A stretch of DNA of 5,361 nucleotides, from positions 1 to 5,361 of the forward strand of contig JAHEDM010000198.1 of the NCBI GenBank assembly GCA_024641205.1, given 5' to 3'. The position numbers were made by a program, and so were the translations under genes. The stretch comes from Actinomycetes bacterium. GTDB taxonomy: Bacteria; Actinomycetota; Acidimicrobiia; Spongiisociales; UBA4744. Under the pieces are notes generated by a model. It was given only the letters and a program-made list of their open reading frames with translations, searched no databases and had not been told where the DNA came from. Positions 1 through 5,326 of this stretch are shown here, piece by piece; within the stretch, counting starts at the first letter, position 1, and every line of letters begins with the position of its first letter.

Positions 1-441
1 CCCCAAGGCCTTGGTCAACGCCCGGGTGTCTGCCTCGGTGAGCCGGTCGGCGAAATGCCTTTCGACTCCGGCAAGGTGGATCGGGGCTGCATTCCTCAAG
101 ACGTCCTTCCCGCCATCCGTCAGGACGACGTGCGTCCCCCGACGGTCTTCGGGACAGGCACGGCGCTCGATCATATCCTGCTTCTCGATCCGCTCAACAA
201 ACCGGGTCGTGGCGCTCCGGCTCAGCAAGAGGCGGTCGGCCAACTCGTGCATCCGCAAGTTCCCCCCCGCCTCGTCGAGCTGGACCAGTACGTCGTACCA
301 GGTGAGGGGCAACCGGCACTCGTCCATCAGCTCGCGCTCCAGGATGCGCGTCAGAGATGCGTGAGCCTCGAGGAAGAGACGCCACGCCTCTAAGCCCTTC
401 GTCGTTCCCACGTTCACCTCAAACCCATGTAATTGCACCAT
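1..441 (-). CDS. MarR-family transcriptional regulator, C-terminus cut by the window edge
   Basis: This is a winged helix-turn-helix repressor of the MarR family, read from ATG at 441-439 and open for 147 codons to base 1. Helix 1 contains EAWRLFLEAHASLTRILERE (about 18-37), a dimerisation segment. LPLTWYDVLVQLDEAGG (44-60) leads into the HTH, with MHELADRLLLSRSATTRFVERIE (64-86) as helix-turn-recognition helix. The wing is ERRACPEDRRGTHVVLTDGG (92-111), with the conserved Asp-Arg pair at 99-100. The C-terminal dimerisation helix begins near 126; perhaps 5-20 residues are missing. GTG codons at 417 and 411 are alternative starts. ATG441 is preferred because a TACAAT box places transcription start exactly on its A, although no Shine-Dalgarno precedes it. 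Cys41 and Cys96 are present, but neither sits where the redox Cys of OhrR-type regulators is expected. Inference: it represses itself and the divergent YceI gene. The ligand is unknown. Confidence 0.93.
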   Translation of the reverse strand, partial: MVQLHGFEVNVGTTKGLEAWRLFLEAHASLTRILERELMDECRLPLTWYDVLVQLDEAGGNLRMHELADRLLLSRSATTRFVERIEKQDMIERRACPEDRRGTHVVLTDGGKDVLRNAAPIHLAGVERHFADRLTEADTRALTKALG

Positions 442-448
442 GCAACTA
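430..448. promoter_or_regulatory. Putative MarR operator (dyad TTGCA-N3-TGCAA)
   Basis: The core TTGCACCATGCAA at 433-445 is a perfect 5-bp inverted repeat with a 3-bp spacer. It extends outward to 430-448 with one mismatched pair (A432/C446), giving TA-A-TTGCA-CCA-TGCAA-C-TA. MarR-family dimers typically bind dyads of this size with TTG...CAA ends. The site covers the marR start codon and touches the shared -10 element, so an occupied site should block marR initiation and probably yceI. The repressor-site pairing is inferred from position. Confidence 0.6.
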
Positions 449-452
449 TTGT
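447..452 (+). promoter_or_regulatory. Candidate -10 element for the YceI gene
   Basis: TATTGT on the plus strand matches TATAAT at four of six positions, including T1, A2 and T6. It would start transcription near 459, leaving about a 25-nt leader with a good ribosome binding site. No convincing -35 lies upstream (424-429 is CCATGT). It occupies the same bases as the marR -10 box on the other strand. Confidence 0.35.
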
Positions 453-453
453 A
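448..453 (-). promoter_or_regulatory. -10 element for marR, giving a predicted leaderless transcript
   Basis: On the minus strand these bases read TACAAT, five of six matches to TATAAT. Counting the last T (448) as -7 puts +1 at base 441, the A of the marR ATG. The mRNA would then have no leader, which agrees with the absence of a Shine-Dalgarno sequence there. The position 17 bp upstream (476-471, TCCCTG) is a poor -35. Leaderless genes driven mainly by a -10 box are common in Actinomycetota. Confidence 0.5.
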
Positions 454-461
454 CACAGCAA
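449..461. promoter_or_regulatory. Possible second, weaker MarR half-dyad (TTG-N7-CAA)
   Basis: TTGTACACAGCAA repeats the TTG-N7-CAA spacing of the main dyad, and A448/T462 add one more pair. The interior is not symmetric. Its centre lies 16 bp from the centre of the first site, about one and a half helical turns. It overlaps the -10 region on both strands. It could be a secondary operator or a chance match. Confidence 0.3.
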
Positions 462-471
462 TCAATCTATC

Positions 472-477
472 AGGGAG
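472..477 (+). promoter_or_regulatory. Ribosome binding site deciding the YceI start
   Basis: AGGGAG lies 6 nt before ATG484. This selects ATG484 over an upstream in-frame TTG at 433, which would add 17 residues unlike the family and would place the start inside the putative operator. Confidence 0.75.
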
Positions 478-483
478 AATCTC

Positions 484-1053
484 ATGAGCGATAACACCGC
501 CACCCGCAGCGTCGACAACCGCCTGGTTCCTGCTGTGGGCACTTGGATAATCGATCCGACCCACACGACCATTGGTGCCGTGGCCCGCCACCTGATGGTC
601 ACCAAGGTGCGAGGCCATTTCACCTCCTTCTCGGGTTCCTTCACCGTGGCCGAGAATCCGAAAGACTCGACGGTCGAGATCACCATGGATGCGGCCTCCA
701 TCACCACCGGCACCGAGGACCGCGACAACCACCTCCGTTCTGCCGACTTCCTGGATGTTGAGAACTACCCCACCCTCGTGTTCCGCAGCACATCCGTCGA
801 GGAAGATGGGGATATCTGGAAGCTGACCGGCGACCTGACCATTCGCGACATCACCAAGCCGATCTCGCTCGACCTGACCTTCCTCGGCGTAACCAACGAC
901 CCTTGGGACAACGCCAAAGCCGCCTTCGAAGCCTCGGCCGAGCTAGAGCGCAAGGAATGGAACCTCACCTGGAACGTACCGCTGGCCCAGGGCGGTGTGC
1001 TGGTGAGCGACAAGTTCAAAATCGAGATCGAGGCCCAGGCCACTCTCTCCTAA
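484..1053 (+). CDS. YceI-family lipocalin-like protein, cytoplasmic
   Basis: A 189-residue protein of the YceI family, whose members form an extended beta-barrel that binds polyisoprenoid-type or other amphipathic lipids. Family landmarks run the full length: W21 then IDPTH (23-27), RHLMV (35-39), VRGHF (42-46), DRDNHLRSADFLDVENYP (79-96), the F.S strand (100-102), LTGDLTIRDITKP (114-126), ERKEWNLTWN (155-164) and a final GGVLVSDKFKIEIEAQ (170-185). Length is normal for the core domain. There is no signal peptide: the N-terminus is polar (MSDNTATRSVDNR), so it should be cytosolic, unlike E. coli YceI, which is exported. The stretch often seen as R.(D/E)FGL.WN reads RKEWNLTWN here, with Asn for Gly. 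It is divergent from a MarR gene, and MarR-YceI pairing suggests regulation by a lipophilic ligand or stress. The physiological role is not known. Confidence 0.95.
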   Translation: MSDNTATRSVDNRLVPAVGTWIIDPTHTTIGAVARHLMVTKVRGHFTSFSGSFTVAENPKDSTVEITMDAASITTGTEDRDNHLRSADFLDVENYPTLVFRSTSVEEDGDIWKLTGDLTIRDITKPISLDLTFLGVTNDPWDNAKAAFEASAELERKEWNLTWNVPLAQGGVLVSDKFKIEIEAQATLS

Positions 1054-1054
1054 C

Positions 1055-1107
1055 CCGTTCTGGCGTGAGTTGCCTGCGGATAGCGCAGACTTCTCACGCA
1101 AGAACGG
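1055..1107. terminator. Long interrupted hairpin filling the convergent gap, probable bidirectional terminator
   Basis: Arms CCGTTCTGGCGTGAG (1055-1069) and CTCACGCAAGAACGG (1093-1107) pair at 14 of 15 positions; the only mismatch is G1062/A1100. Inside them a 4x4 internal loop (1070-1073, 1089-1092) is followed by a second perfect stem, CTGCG (1074-1078) with CGCAG (1084-1088), closed by the 5-nt loop GATAG. The structure begins one base after the yceI stop codon and ends one base before the stop codon of the convergent permease. No T-run follows on either strand, so it is not a canonical intrinsic terminator. It may act with Rho, as an RNA 3'-end stabiliser, or as the U-less terminator type proposed for Actinomycetota. 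Confidence 0.7.
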
Positions 1108-1108
1108 A

Positions 1109-2365
1109 TCAGAGACCCGCTCGGAGCGCCTCGACCGGCTCCAACCGGGATGCTTTGAGGGCCGGGTAGAGGCCGGCCAGGAGCCCAACTACTATGCCGA
1201 GCGCCGGGGCTCCAAGCGGGATCCAGGGATCGAGGACTGGTGTCCAGGTCCTGGTGGCCGAGACGGCCACTACCACCAACACCCCGCCGCTGGCGCCGAC
1301 GATGCCGCCGATGAAGCCCATGGCAGCGCTCTCGACCAGGAACTGGGCGGCGATGTGGCGCCGGGCGGCGCCGACCGAGCGCCGCAGGCCGATTTCACCA
1401 ACCCGCTCGAGCACCGATACCAGGGTGACGTTGGCGATCCCGATGGCACCGATCAGCAGTGAAACACCTCCGAGGACCAGGAAGAGCGCGTTGACGTCTT
1501 CCTCGACGGCCCCCTTTACGGCCCGCGGGTCGGGCGGTACGGCGACCCGCAATCGGTTTGGTTCATTGGGGTAGAGGGCCGTCGCCGCCTGCGACCCGAT
1601 GAGTTGCGCCGCCCCGATCTCGGTCCGGATCTGCACCTCGTCGATGCCGTTGAGGTCAAACAGCTTGCGGGCGGTGCCGTTGGGGATCACCACCGCGTCC
1701 AACAAACTTGGCTCCCTGGCCACTTCCTCGATGATTCCGATCACGATCAGGGTGACATCACCAACGAAGATGGCCGGCTGATGGTCCACCCGATCGAGGT
1801 TGAGCCGCTGGGCGGCGCTGCGACCGATCACCGCCACCGGATCGGCTCGCAACGAGTGCCCTTCATCGAAGAACCGGCCCGATCGCAGCTCAGCCTGGGC
1901 TATGTCGAATAACCCCGGTGACACCGCCACCAGATTGATGGCGAACTCAGTCTGGGCCAGAGGGTCGTTGATCGGAACCGACCGGGTGAGCTGGCCGTCC
2001 GCGGATACATTGGACTTGATACCGGCCGCCAACACTCCGTTGAGCCTCTTGATCCGATCCTCGGCATCCCAGGGGATCAGATTGACGGTCTGTTGCGACG
2101 GACCGAACCAGCCAAACTCGTTTCTCTGGGTCACCGTGACGGAGGTTGCTGCCAGGGCATCGAATCGAGTGACGATCTGATTCCCGGCAGTCTTGGAGAG
2201 CCCCAGGGTCGCCACGATCGCGCCGATCCCCAACACGGTCCCCAGGATCGTCAGGAGGCTTCGTCCAGGACGGGCCAGGAGACTTGTCACCGATTCCGCC
2301 ACGAGATCACGAAAGGCGAGATGAGGCCGCACCACGGACGGGGGGGGTTGGCCGAGCAAGGTCAT
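1109..2365 (-). CDS. MacB/FtsX-type ABC transporter permease
   Basis: A 418-residue inner-membrane permease with the MacB topology: cytosolic N-terminus, TM1 (about 36-58, LLTILGTVLGIGAIVATLGL), a large extracytoplasmic core domain (about 60-288) and three C-terminal TMs (about 291-313, 342-369, 383-404). The FtsX-domain signature ERVGEIGLRRSVGAARRHI (320-338) sits in the cytosolic loop after TM2, and the C-terminus GLYPALKASRLEPVEALRAG (398-417) is typical. The ATG overlaps the stop codon of the ATPase gene as ATGA (2362-2365). Translation is therefore likely coupled, helped by a GGGAGGGG site 6 nt upstream. The MacB family uses mechanotransmission to move substrates outside the membrane (macrolides, peptides, lipoproteins, siderophores); nothing here identifies the substrate. 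Codons 7-9 contain a run of eight C. It is the last gene of the operon. Confidence 0.95.
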   Translation of the reverse strand: MTLLGQPPPSVVRPHLAFRDLVAESVTSLLARPGRSLLTILGTVLGIGAIVATLGLSKTAGNQIVTRFDALAATSVTVTQRNEFGWFGPSQQTVNLIPWDAEDRIKRLNGVLAAGIKSNVSADGQLTRSVPINDPLAQTEFAINLVAVSPGLFDIAQAELRSGRFFDEGHSLRADPVAVIGRSAAQRLNLDRVDHQPAIFVGDVTLIVIGIIEEVAREPSLLDAVVIPNGTARKLFDLNGIDEVQIRTEIGAAQLIGSQAATALYPNEPNRLRVAVPPDPRAVKGAVEEDVNALFLVLGGVSLLIGAIGIANVTLVSVLERVGEIGLRRSVGAARRHIAAQFLVESAAMGFIGGIVGASGGVLVVVAVSATRTWTPVLDPWIPLGAPALGIVVGLLAGLYPALKASRLEPVEALRAGL

Positions 2366-3057
2366 CGAGTTCCCCTCCCGGAGGTGGTCTCGGAAAGAAA
2401 CCCATCGACCATGCGCACATGCCGAGCCGCGTGCGCACTGACCGTCTCGTCATGCGTCACAACCACCAGGGTGAGTCCATCGCTGCGCAGATCGTCGAAT
2501 ACTTCCAGAACAGATTCGGAGGTGGCCGTGTCGAGGTTCCCGGTCGGTTCGTCGGCCAGCAGCAGACTAGGCCGGCTGACGATGGCCCGGGCAATGGCTA
2601 CTCGCTGCCGTTCCCCGCCCGAAAGCTTGTCCGTGGTCTGGTCCATGCGGTGACCGAGGCCGACTCGCTCCAAAGCCTCCACCGCGGCGCCGTGGCGCTC
2701 GCGACGCGGAAACCGGTTGTAGAGCAGCGCGGTCAGGACGTTCTCGGTAACCGTTCGATGCCGCAGCAAGTGGAAATCCTGGAACACGAAACCGATCCGG
2801 TCGCCCCGCAAACCCGTGCGCTCGGCATCATTGATGAGCGCTACGTTGATACCGTCGAGGAAGTAGAGCCCGTCGGTCGGCTCATCGAGGAGCCCCAGCA
2901 CGTGCAGCAGGGTCGATTTGCCCGACCCGGACGGACCAACCACCGAAACGTACTCGCCGGCCTCGAGCCTGAAGTCGACGTGACGCAGTGCGTGGACCGG
3001 AGTGGTTCCCGCAAACGTCCGGGAGACACGGTCGAGGAGTACGACCGGATCAGGCAT
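2362..3057 (-). CDS. MacB/LolD-type ABC transporter ATP-binding protein
   Basis: A 231-residue nucleotide-binding subunit that would power the adjacent permease as a dimer on the cytosolic face. All catalytic motifs are intact: Walker A GPSGSGKST (41-49), Q-loop VFQDF (91-95, Q93), signature LSGGE (145-149), Walker B LLLADE (165-170) with catalytic Glu170, D-loop after PTGNLD (171-176), and H-loop VTHDE with His202. The sequence context (HVLGLLDEPTDG and DEPTGNLD) is that of the MacB/LolD/FtsE group. ATG3057 is chosen over an upstream in-frame start at 3141: it puts the first beta-strand at the usual distance, and the extra 28 residues are unlike the family and lie inside the adaptor gene. 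This start overlaps the adaptor gene by 8 bp, and the 3' end overlaps the permease by 4 bp. The ribosome binding site is weak (only CGG-rich sequence), so re-initiation after the adaptor is likely. Confidence 0.96.
   Translation of the reverse strand: MPDPVVLLDRVSRTFAGTTPVHALRHVDFRLEAGEYVSVVGPSGSGKSTLLHVLGLLDEPTDGLYFLDGINVALINDAERTGLRGDRIGFVFQDFHLLRHRTVTENVLTALLYNRFPRRERHGAAVEALERVGLGHRMDQTTDKLSGGERQRVAIARAIVSRPSLLLADEPTGNLDTATSESVLEVFDDLRSDGLTLVVVTHDETVSAHAARHVRMVDGFLSETTSGRGTR
2372..2379 (-). promoter_or_regulatory. Ribosome binding site of the permease gene
   Basis: On the minus strand GGGAGGGG lies 6 nt before the ATG at 2365, inside the 3' end of the ATPase gene. It supports this start despite the 4-bp overlap with the upstream stop codon. 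Confidence 0.65.
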
Positions 3058-4774
3058 CCGCGGTAGCCGGTTGGGTCCCGACGACCACGCGATCGCCTGC
3101 GCGGAGTTCGCCGGAGATGGGGGTGATCTGCACAAACCCACCTGCGGACAGACCGGCGGTCACCTCAACAAACGTGGTGGTCAGGTCGTCGTGTTCCACC
3201 TGCACCCGGGCAGTACCATCGGCTGCCGCCGACAGGGCCGCCAGCGGGACCGCCATCACCTCGCCACCGGTTGTCTCGACCGGGATGGTCAGTTTGACGT
3301 TCATGCCGTTCAGCTCGCGAATGTCCTCGTCGGCCAGTATCTCCACGTAGACCTTCTGCGGGTCGACGTCGTCGGTCCCGGCCCGATCGGCCTTGAAGCT
3401 CACCTTGCCCGTCGTGGAGACATCCGAGAAGGTCTCCTCGATGACCACTGCATCGCCCACCTCCACCAGCTGAGCGTCGGCTTGTGAGATGGCGCTATCG
3501 ATCGCCAAACGGGAACCGGTCACCTGCATGACCTGCCCGCTCACGGTATCGCCCCGCTCCACAAACACCTGGTCGATCCGCACCGGGAGCGATTTGAGGA
3601 ACAGGATCTCCGAGCGCGGGGCGGTGTTGCCGGTCCGCGCTTGCAGTTCCGCCAGATCGGCTTGTGCGTCGGCCAACCGCTTGTTCGCATCCGCCAGAGC
3701 GGCACGTTCGGCGCTGGTATCCGGTGGTGCCGTCGTCTCGGCCAGCTGCGCCGTGGCAATGGCCAACTGATCGGTCGCGTCGGCCACCATGGCTTCGCCT
3801 TGCCGCTTGGTTTGACTCTGATCGGTTTTTGCCTGATCCAGACCACCCTGGGCGACGGTCACCGCCGCAGTGGCATCCGCGGCCTCCTGGACGAGTTGGG
3901 CCAGCTCCTCCTCAGTCGGTGGCAACCCGGTATCGGGATGGGTACCAGCCTGCGCCTGGGTCAGCCGGTCGCCGGCAAGAACCCGGGCAGCCTCGGCCGT
4001 GGCCAGATCCTGAGTGGCGTCACCGACCACCGCGGCCGCAGCCGCGTCGGCCGATGCGGCCAGATCCTTCTGCTCCTGAAGGGCGCGCTCAGCGGCCCGC
4101 ACGGATGATTGCATCTGCAGCAACTGGGATTGGGGCAACGGCTGCCTGGCAAACGTAAGAGCTTGGTTGGCAGCGGTGACTGCTTCCCGGGCCGCAGCAA
4201 CCCCGTCTTCGGCAGCGTCGAGTTCGGCCAGTTCCTGGTCGCTTGGACCGACCGGCAGATAACCGAGAGACCGGTACCACGCCTCGATCGCGTTCCCGGT
4301 GGCCGTATCGAAGATCCCGTCCACCGGCCCAGGATCGAAGCCGATGCGGGCCAGACCCTCTTCCATTTGCAGGACGTCGTCTCCCTCGTCACCCGGGCGC
4401 ATAGTGCGGAACATCGGCAGGTCACCCTCGAGCACCAAAATGGGCCGCCCCGAGACTTCCATAGCGAGGCCGCCCTCCGCCAGATCGGTGTCCGCCTCAG
4501 GTGCCAGCGTGACTATGGCTGCCCCACCCAACACGGCGGGAGGATCGGACAAGGTTACGGTGGCAGGCAAATCGAACCGCACATCGCCTCTGATGATGAT
4601 GTCGGATGAGATAGTGCGCGTCTCAACCGGGACTGTTATCCGGGATGCCGCGGGTGGTTCGGCCTCGGCCGCGACCTGAGCAGGGGACTTGATGCTCTTA
4701 CCGGCAATCCACCCAACGGCGCCGGCCACCACCACGCCGGCAAGTACCACCGCCAGCACCGTGGTGCGCTTCAC
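3050..4774 (-). CDS. Membrane-anchored adaptor (HlyD/MacA-like) with peptidoglycan-binding domain
   Basis: A 574-residue periplasmic-adaptor-type protein. Residues 5-24 form an N-terminal membrane anchor (VLAVVLAGVVVAG core) without a lipobox Cys. Residues about 47-120 look like the first half of the lipoyl/beta-barrel module (VPVETRTISSDIIIRGDVRF). Residues about 123-172 are a peptidoglycan-binding (PG_binding_1) domain: RPGDEGDDVLQMEEGLARIG, then DPGPVDGIFDTATGNAIEAW. Residues about 182-380 are Ala/Gln/Glu-rich coiled coil, broken by GTHPDTGLPPTEEE (277-290) and TTAPPDTS (347-354). Residues about 387-420 are the second lipoyl half (LPVRIDQVFVERGDTVSG), followed by beta-barrel and membrane-proximal domains to the end. 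The start codon is GTG, 2 bp after the stop of the upstream gene, with a strong ribosome binding site. In MacA-MacB systems the adaptor links the permease to TolC. Here the wall-binding domain suggests docking to peptidoglycan instead, which would fit a single-membrane cell (inference). It is larger than MacA (about 370 residues) because of the inserted domain and longer helices. Confidence 0.9.
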   Translation of the reverse strand: MKRTTVLAVVLAGVVVAGAVGWIAGKSIKSPAQVAAEAEPPAASRITVPVETRTISSDIIIRGDVRFDLPATVTLSDPPAVLGGAAIVTLAPEADTDLAEGGLAMEVSGRPILVLEGDLPMFRTMRPGDEGDDVLQMEEGLARIGFDPGPVDGIFDTATGNAIEAWYRSLGYLPVGPSDQELAELDAAEDGVAAAREAVTAANQALTFARQPLPQSQLLQMQSSVRAAERALQEQKDLAASADAAAAAVVGDATQDLATAEAARVLAGDRLTQAQAGTHPDTGLPPTEEELAQLVQEAADATAAVTVAQGGLDQAKTDQSQTKRQGEAMVADATDQLAIATAQLAETTAPPDTSAERAALADANKRLADAQADLAELQARTGNTAPRSEILFLKSLPVRIDQVFVERGDTVSGQVMQVTGSRLAIDSAISQADAQLVEVGDAVVIEETFSDVSTTGKVSFKADRAGTDDVDPQKVYVEILADEDIRELNGMNVKLTIPVETTGGEVMAVPLAALSAAADGTARVQVEHDDLTTTFVEVTAGLSAGGFVQITPISGELRAGDRVVVGTQPATADA

Positions 4775-4776
4775 GT

Positions 4777-5325
4777 CTAGAACCCCGCCTCCTCGTACAA
4801 GGCCTTCTGCTTCTCGAGCAGTTCGCGGTTCTCGGCGATGAACTGGGCTTCATATTCTTCGCCGACTTCTTGGCGCAGTTCGTCGAAGCTGCGATCGCCC
4901 ATGCACTCCCAGTCGTCGGCGGCGATGGCCAGTTCCTCGTCGGCGAGCTCCTGGATCATGGCCTCATCGATCCCGGGACCGAACGGTCCGAAATCCTCTT
5001 CGGGGATGGTGGTGTCCGTGCCACCTTCGGAAAAGAATTCCTCCTGATTCGACCAAAGATCCTGCTGCTTCTCTTCAAGGTACATCCAGATGTCGTCTCG
5101 CTTGGTGAAGGTGTAGCCCCGCTCGGCCATGCAGGCGGCCCACTCGGCGTTGGCTTCGACTATGCGCGGATCGGCCTCGATGCGCGCATAGAGATCCTCC
5201 CAAAGCGGCGTCAACTGGTCCTCGAGCGCCATCATCTCCTCATTGAACTCCCGGCCGCCGCCCCATACCTCTTCCTGGGCAAGATTCATGCACCCGCCGA
5301 TCTCCGACATGTCCGGCTCGACCCA
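4777..5325 (-). CDS. Uncharacterised acidic protein with three Cys-Met motifs, 5' end missing
   Basis: I do not recognise this family. The longest ATG-started version is 177 residues from 5310, but the frame stays open upstream through WVEPD and into the adapter sequence, and no Shine-Dalgarno precedes ATG5310. The gene is therefore probably truncated at its N-terminus. The visible part is strongly acidic and apparently all-helical, with long charged helices and many Trp. Counting from ATG5310, each Cys is followed by Met: GGCMNLAQ (C7), EWAACMAERGY (C60) and DWECMGDRSF (C136). The last two share W-x(1-2)-C-M-x(2-3)-(G/R), suggesting a repeated unit. No membrane segment is visible. A signal peptide or lipobox could lie in the missing part, which would make it a secreted or lipid-anchored protein (inference). 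It ends 2 bp before the adaptor's GTG and carries that gene's ribosome binding site, so it is the upstream member of the exporter operon and may be an accessory or substrate-binding partner. Confidence 0.75.
   Translation of the reverse strand, partial: WVEPDMSEIGGCMNLAQEEVWGGGREFNEEMMALEDQLTPLWEDLYARIEADPRIVEANAEWAACMAERGYTFTKRDDIWMYLEEKQQDLWSNQEEFFSEGGTDTTIPEEDFGPFGPGIDEAMIQELADEELAIAADDWECMGDRSFDELRQEVGEEYEAQFIAENRELLEKQKALYEEAGF
4783..4793 (-). promoter_or_regulatory. Ribosome binding site supporting the adaptor's GTG start
   Basis: The minus strand reads AGGAGGCGGGG, with the GGGG edge 8 nt and the perfect AGGAGG 13 nt before GTG4774. It lies in the last codons of the upstream gene. It supports the GTG start, which also gives a sensible signal anchor (KRTTVLAVVLAG). 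Confidence 0.65.
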
Positions 5326-5326
5326 G

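Noticed and set aside
262..268. Run of seven C within the MarR gene as a phase-variable tract
   Set aside because: It encodes Gly-Gly in the normal reading frame just before the HTH, where Gly is common in relatives. Short G/C runs are expected at this base composition.
194..385. Minus-strand 63-codon open frame inside the MarR gene
   Set aside because: It is a shifted frame of the MarR coding sequence. The true frame gives a full MarR domain and this one gives Arg/Gly/Pro-rich noise typical of high-GC DNA.
433..483. In-frame extension of the YceI protein from a TTG at 433
   Set aside because: It would add 17 residues with no family similarity, begin inside the putative operator and lack a ribosome binding site, whereas AGGGAG sits correctly before ATG484.
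1070..2653. Several plus-strand open frames opposite the permease and ATPase
   Set aside because: They are antisense shadows rich in Arg, Pro, Gly and Ser without domain character. The minus-strand frames carry complete conserved motifs.
3058..3141. N-terminal extension of the ABC ATPase from 3141
   Set aside because: The 28 extra residues are low-complexity and lie inside the adaptor coding sequence. ATG3057 matches the normal start of MacB/LolD-type ATPases.
3641..4679. Plus-strand open frames opposite the adaptor
   Set aside because: They arise from the Ala/Gln-rich GC-biased coiled-coil codons. No ribosome binding site or recognisable domain supports them.
3050..4774. Repeat array or CRISPR-like structure in the adaptor gene
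   Set aside because: The repetitive look comes from Ala/Gln/Glu/Asp-rich coiled-coil codons. There are no regularly spaced identical repeats.
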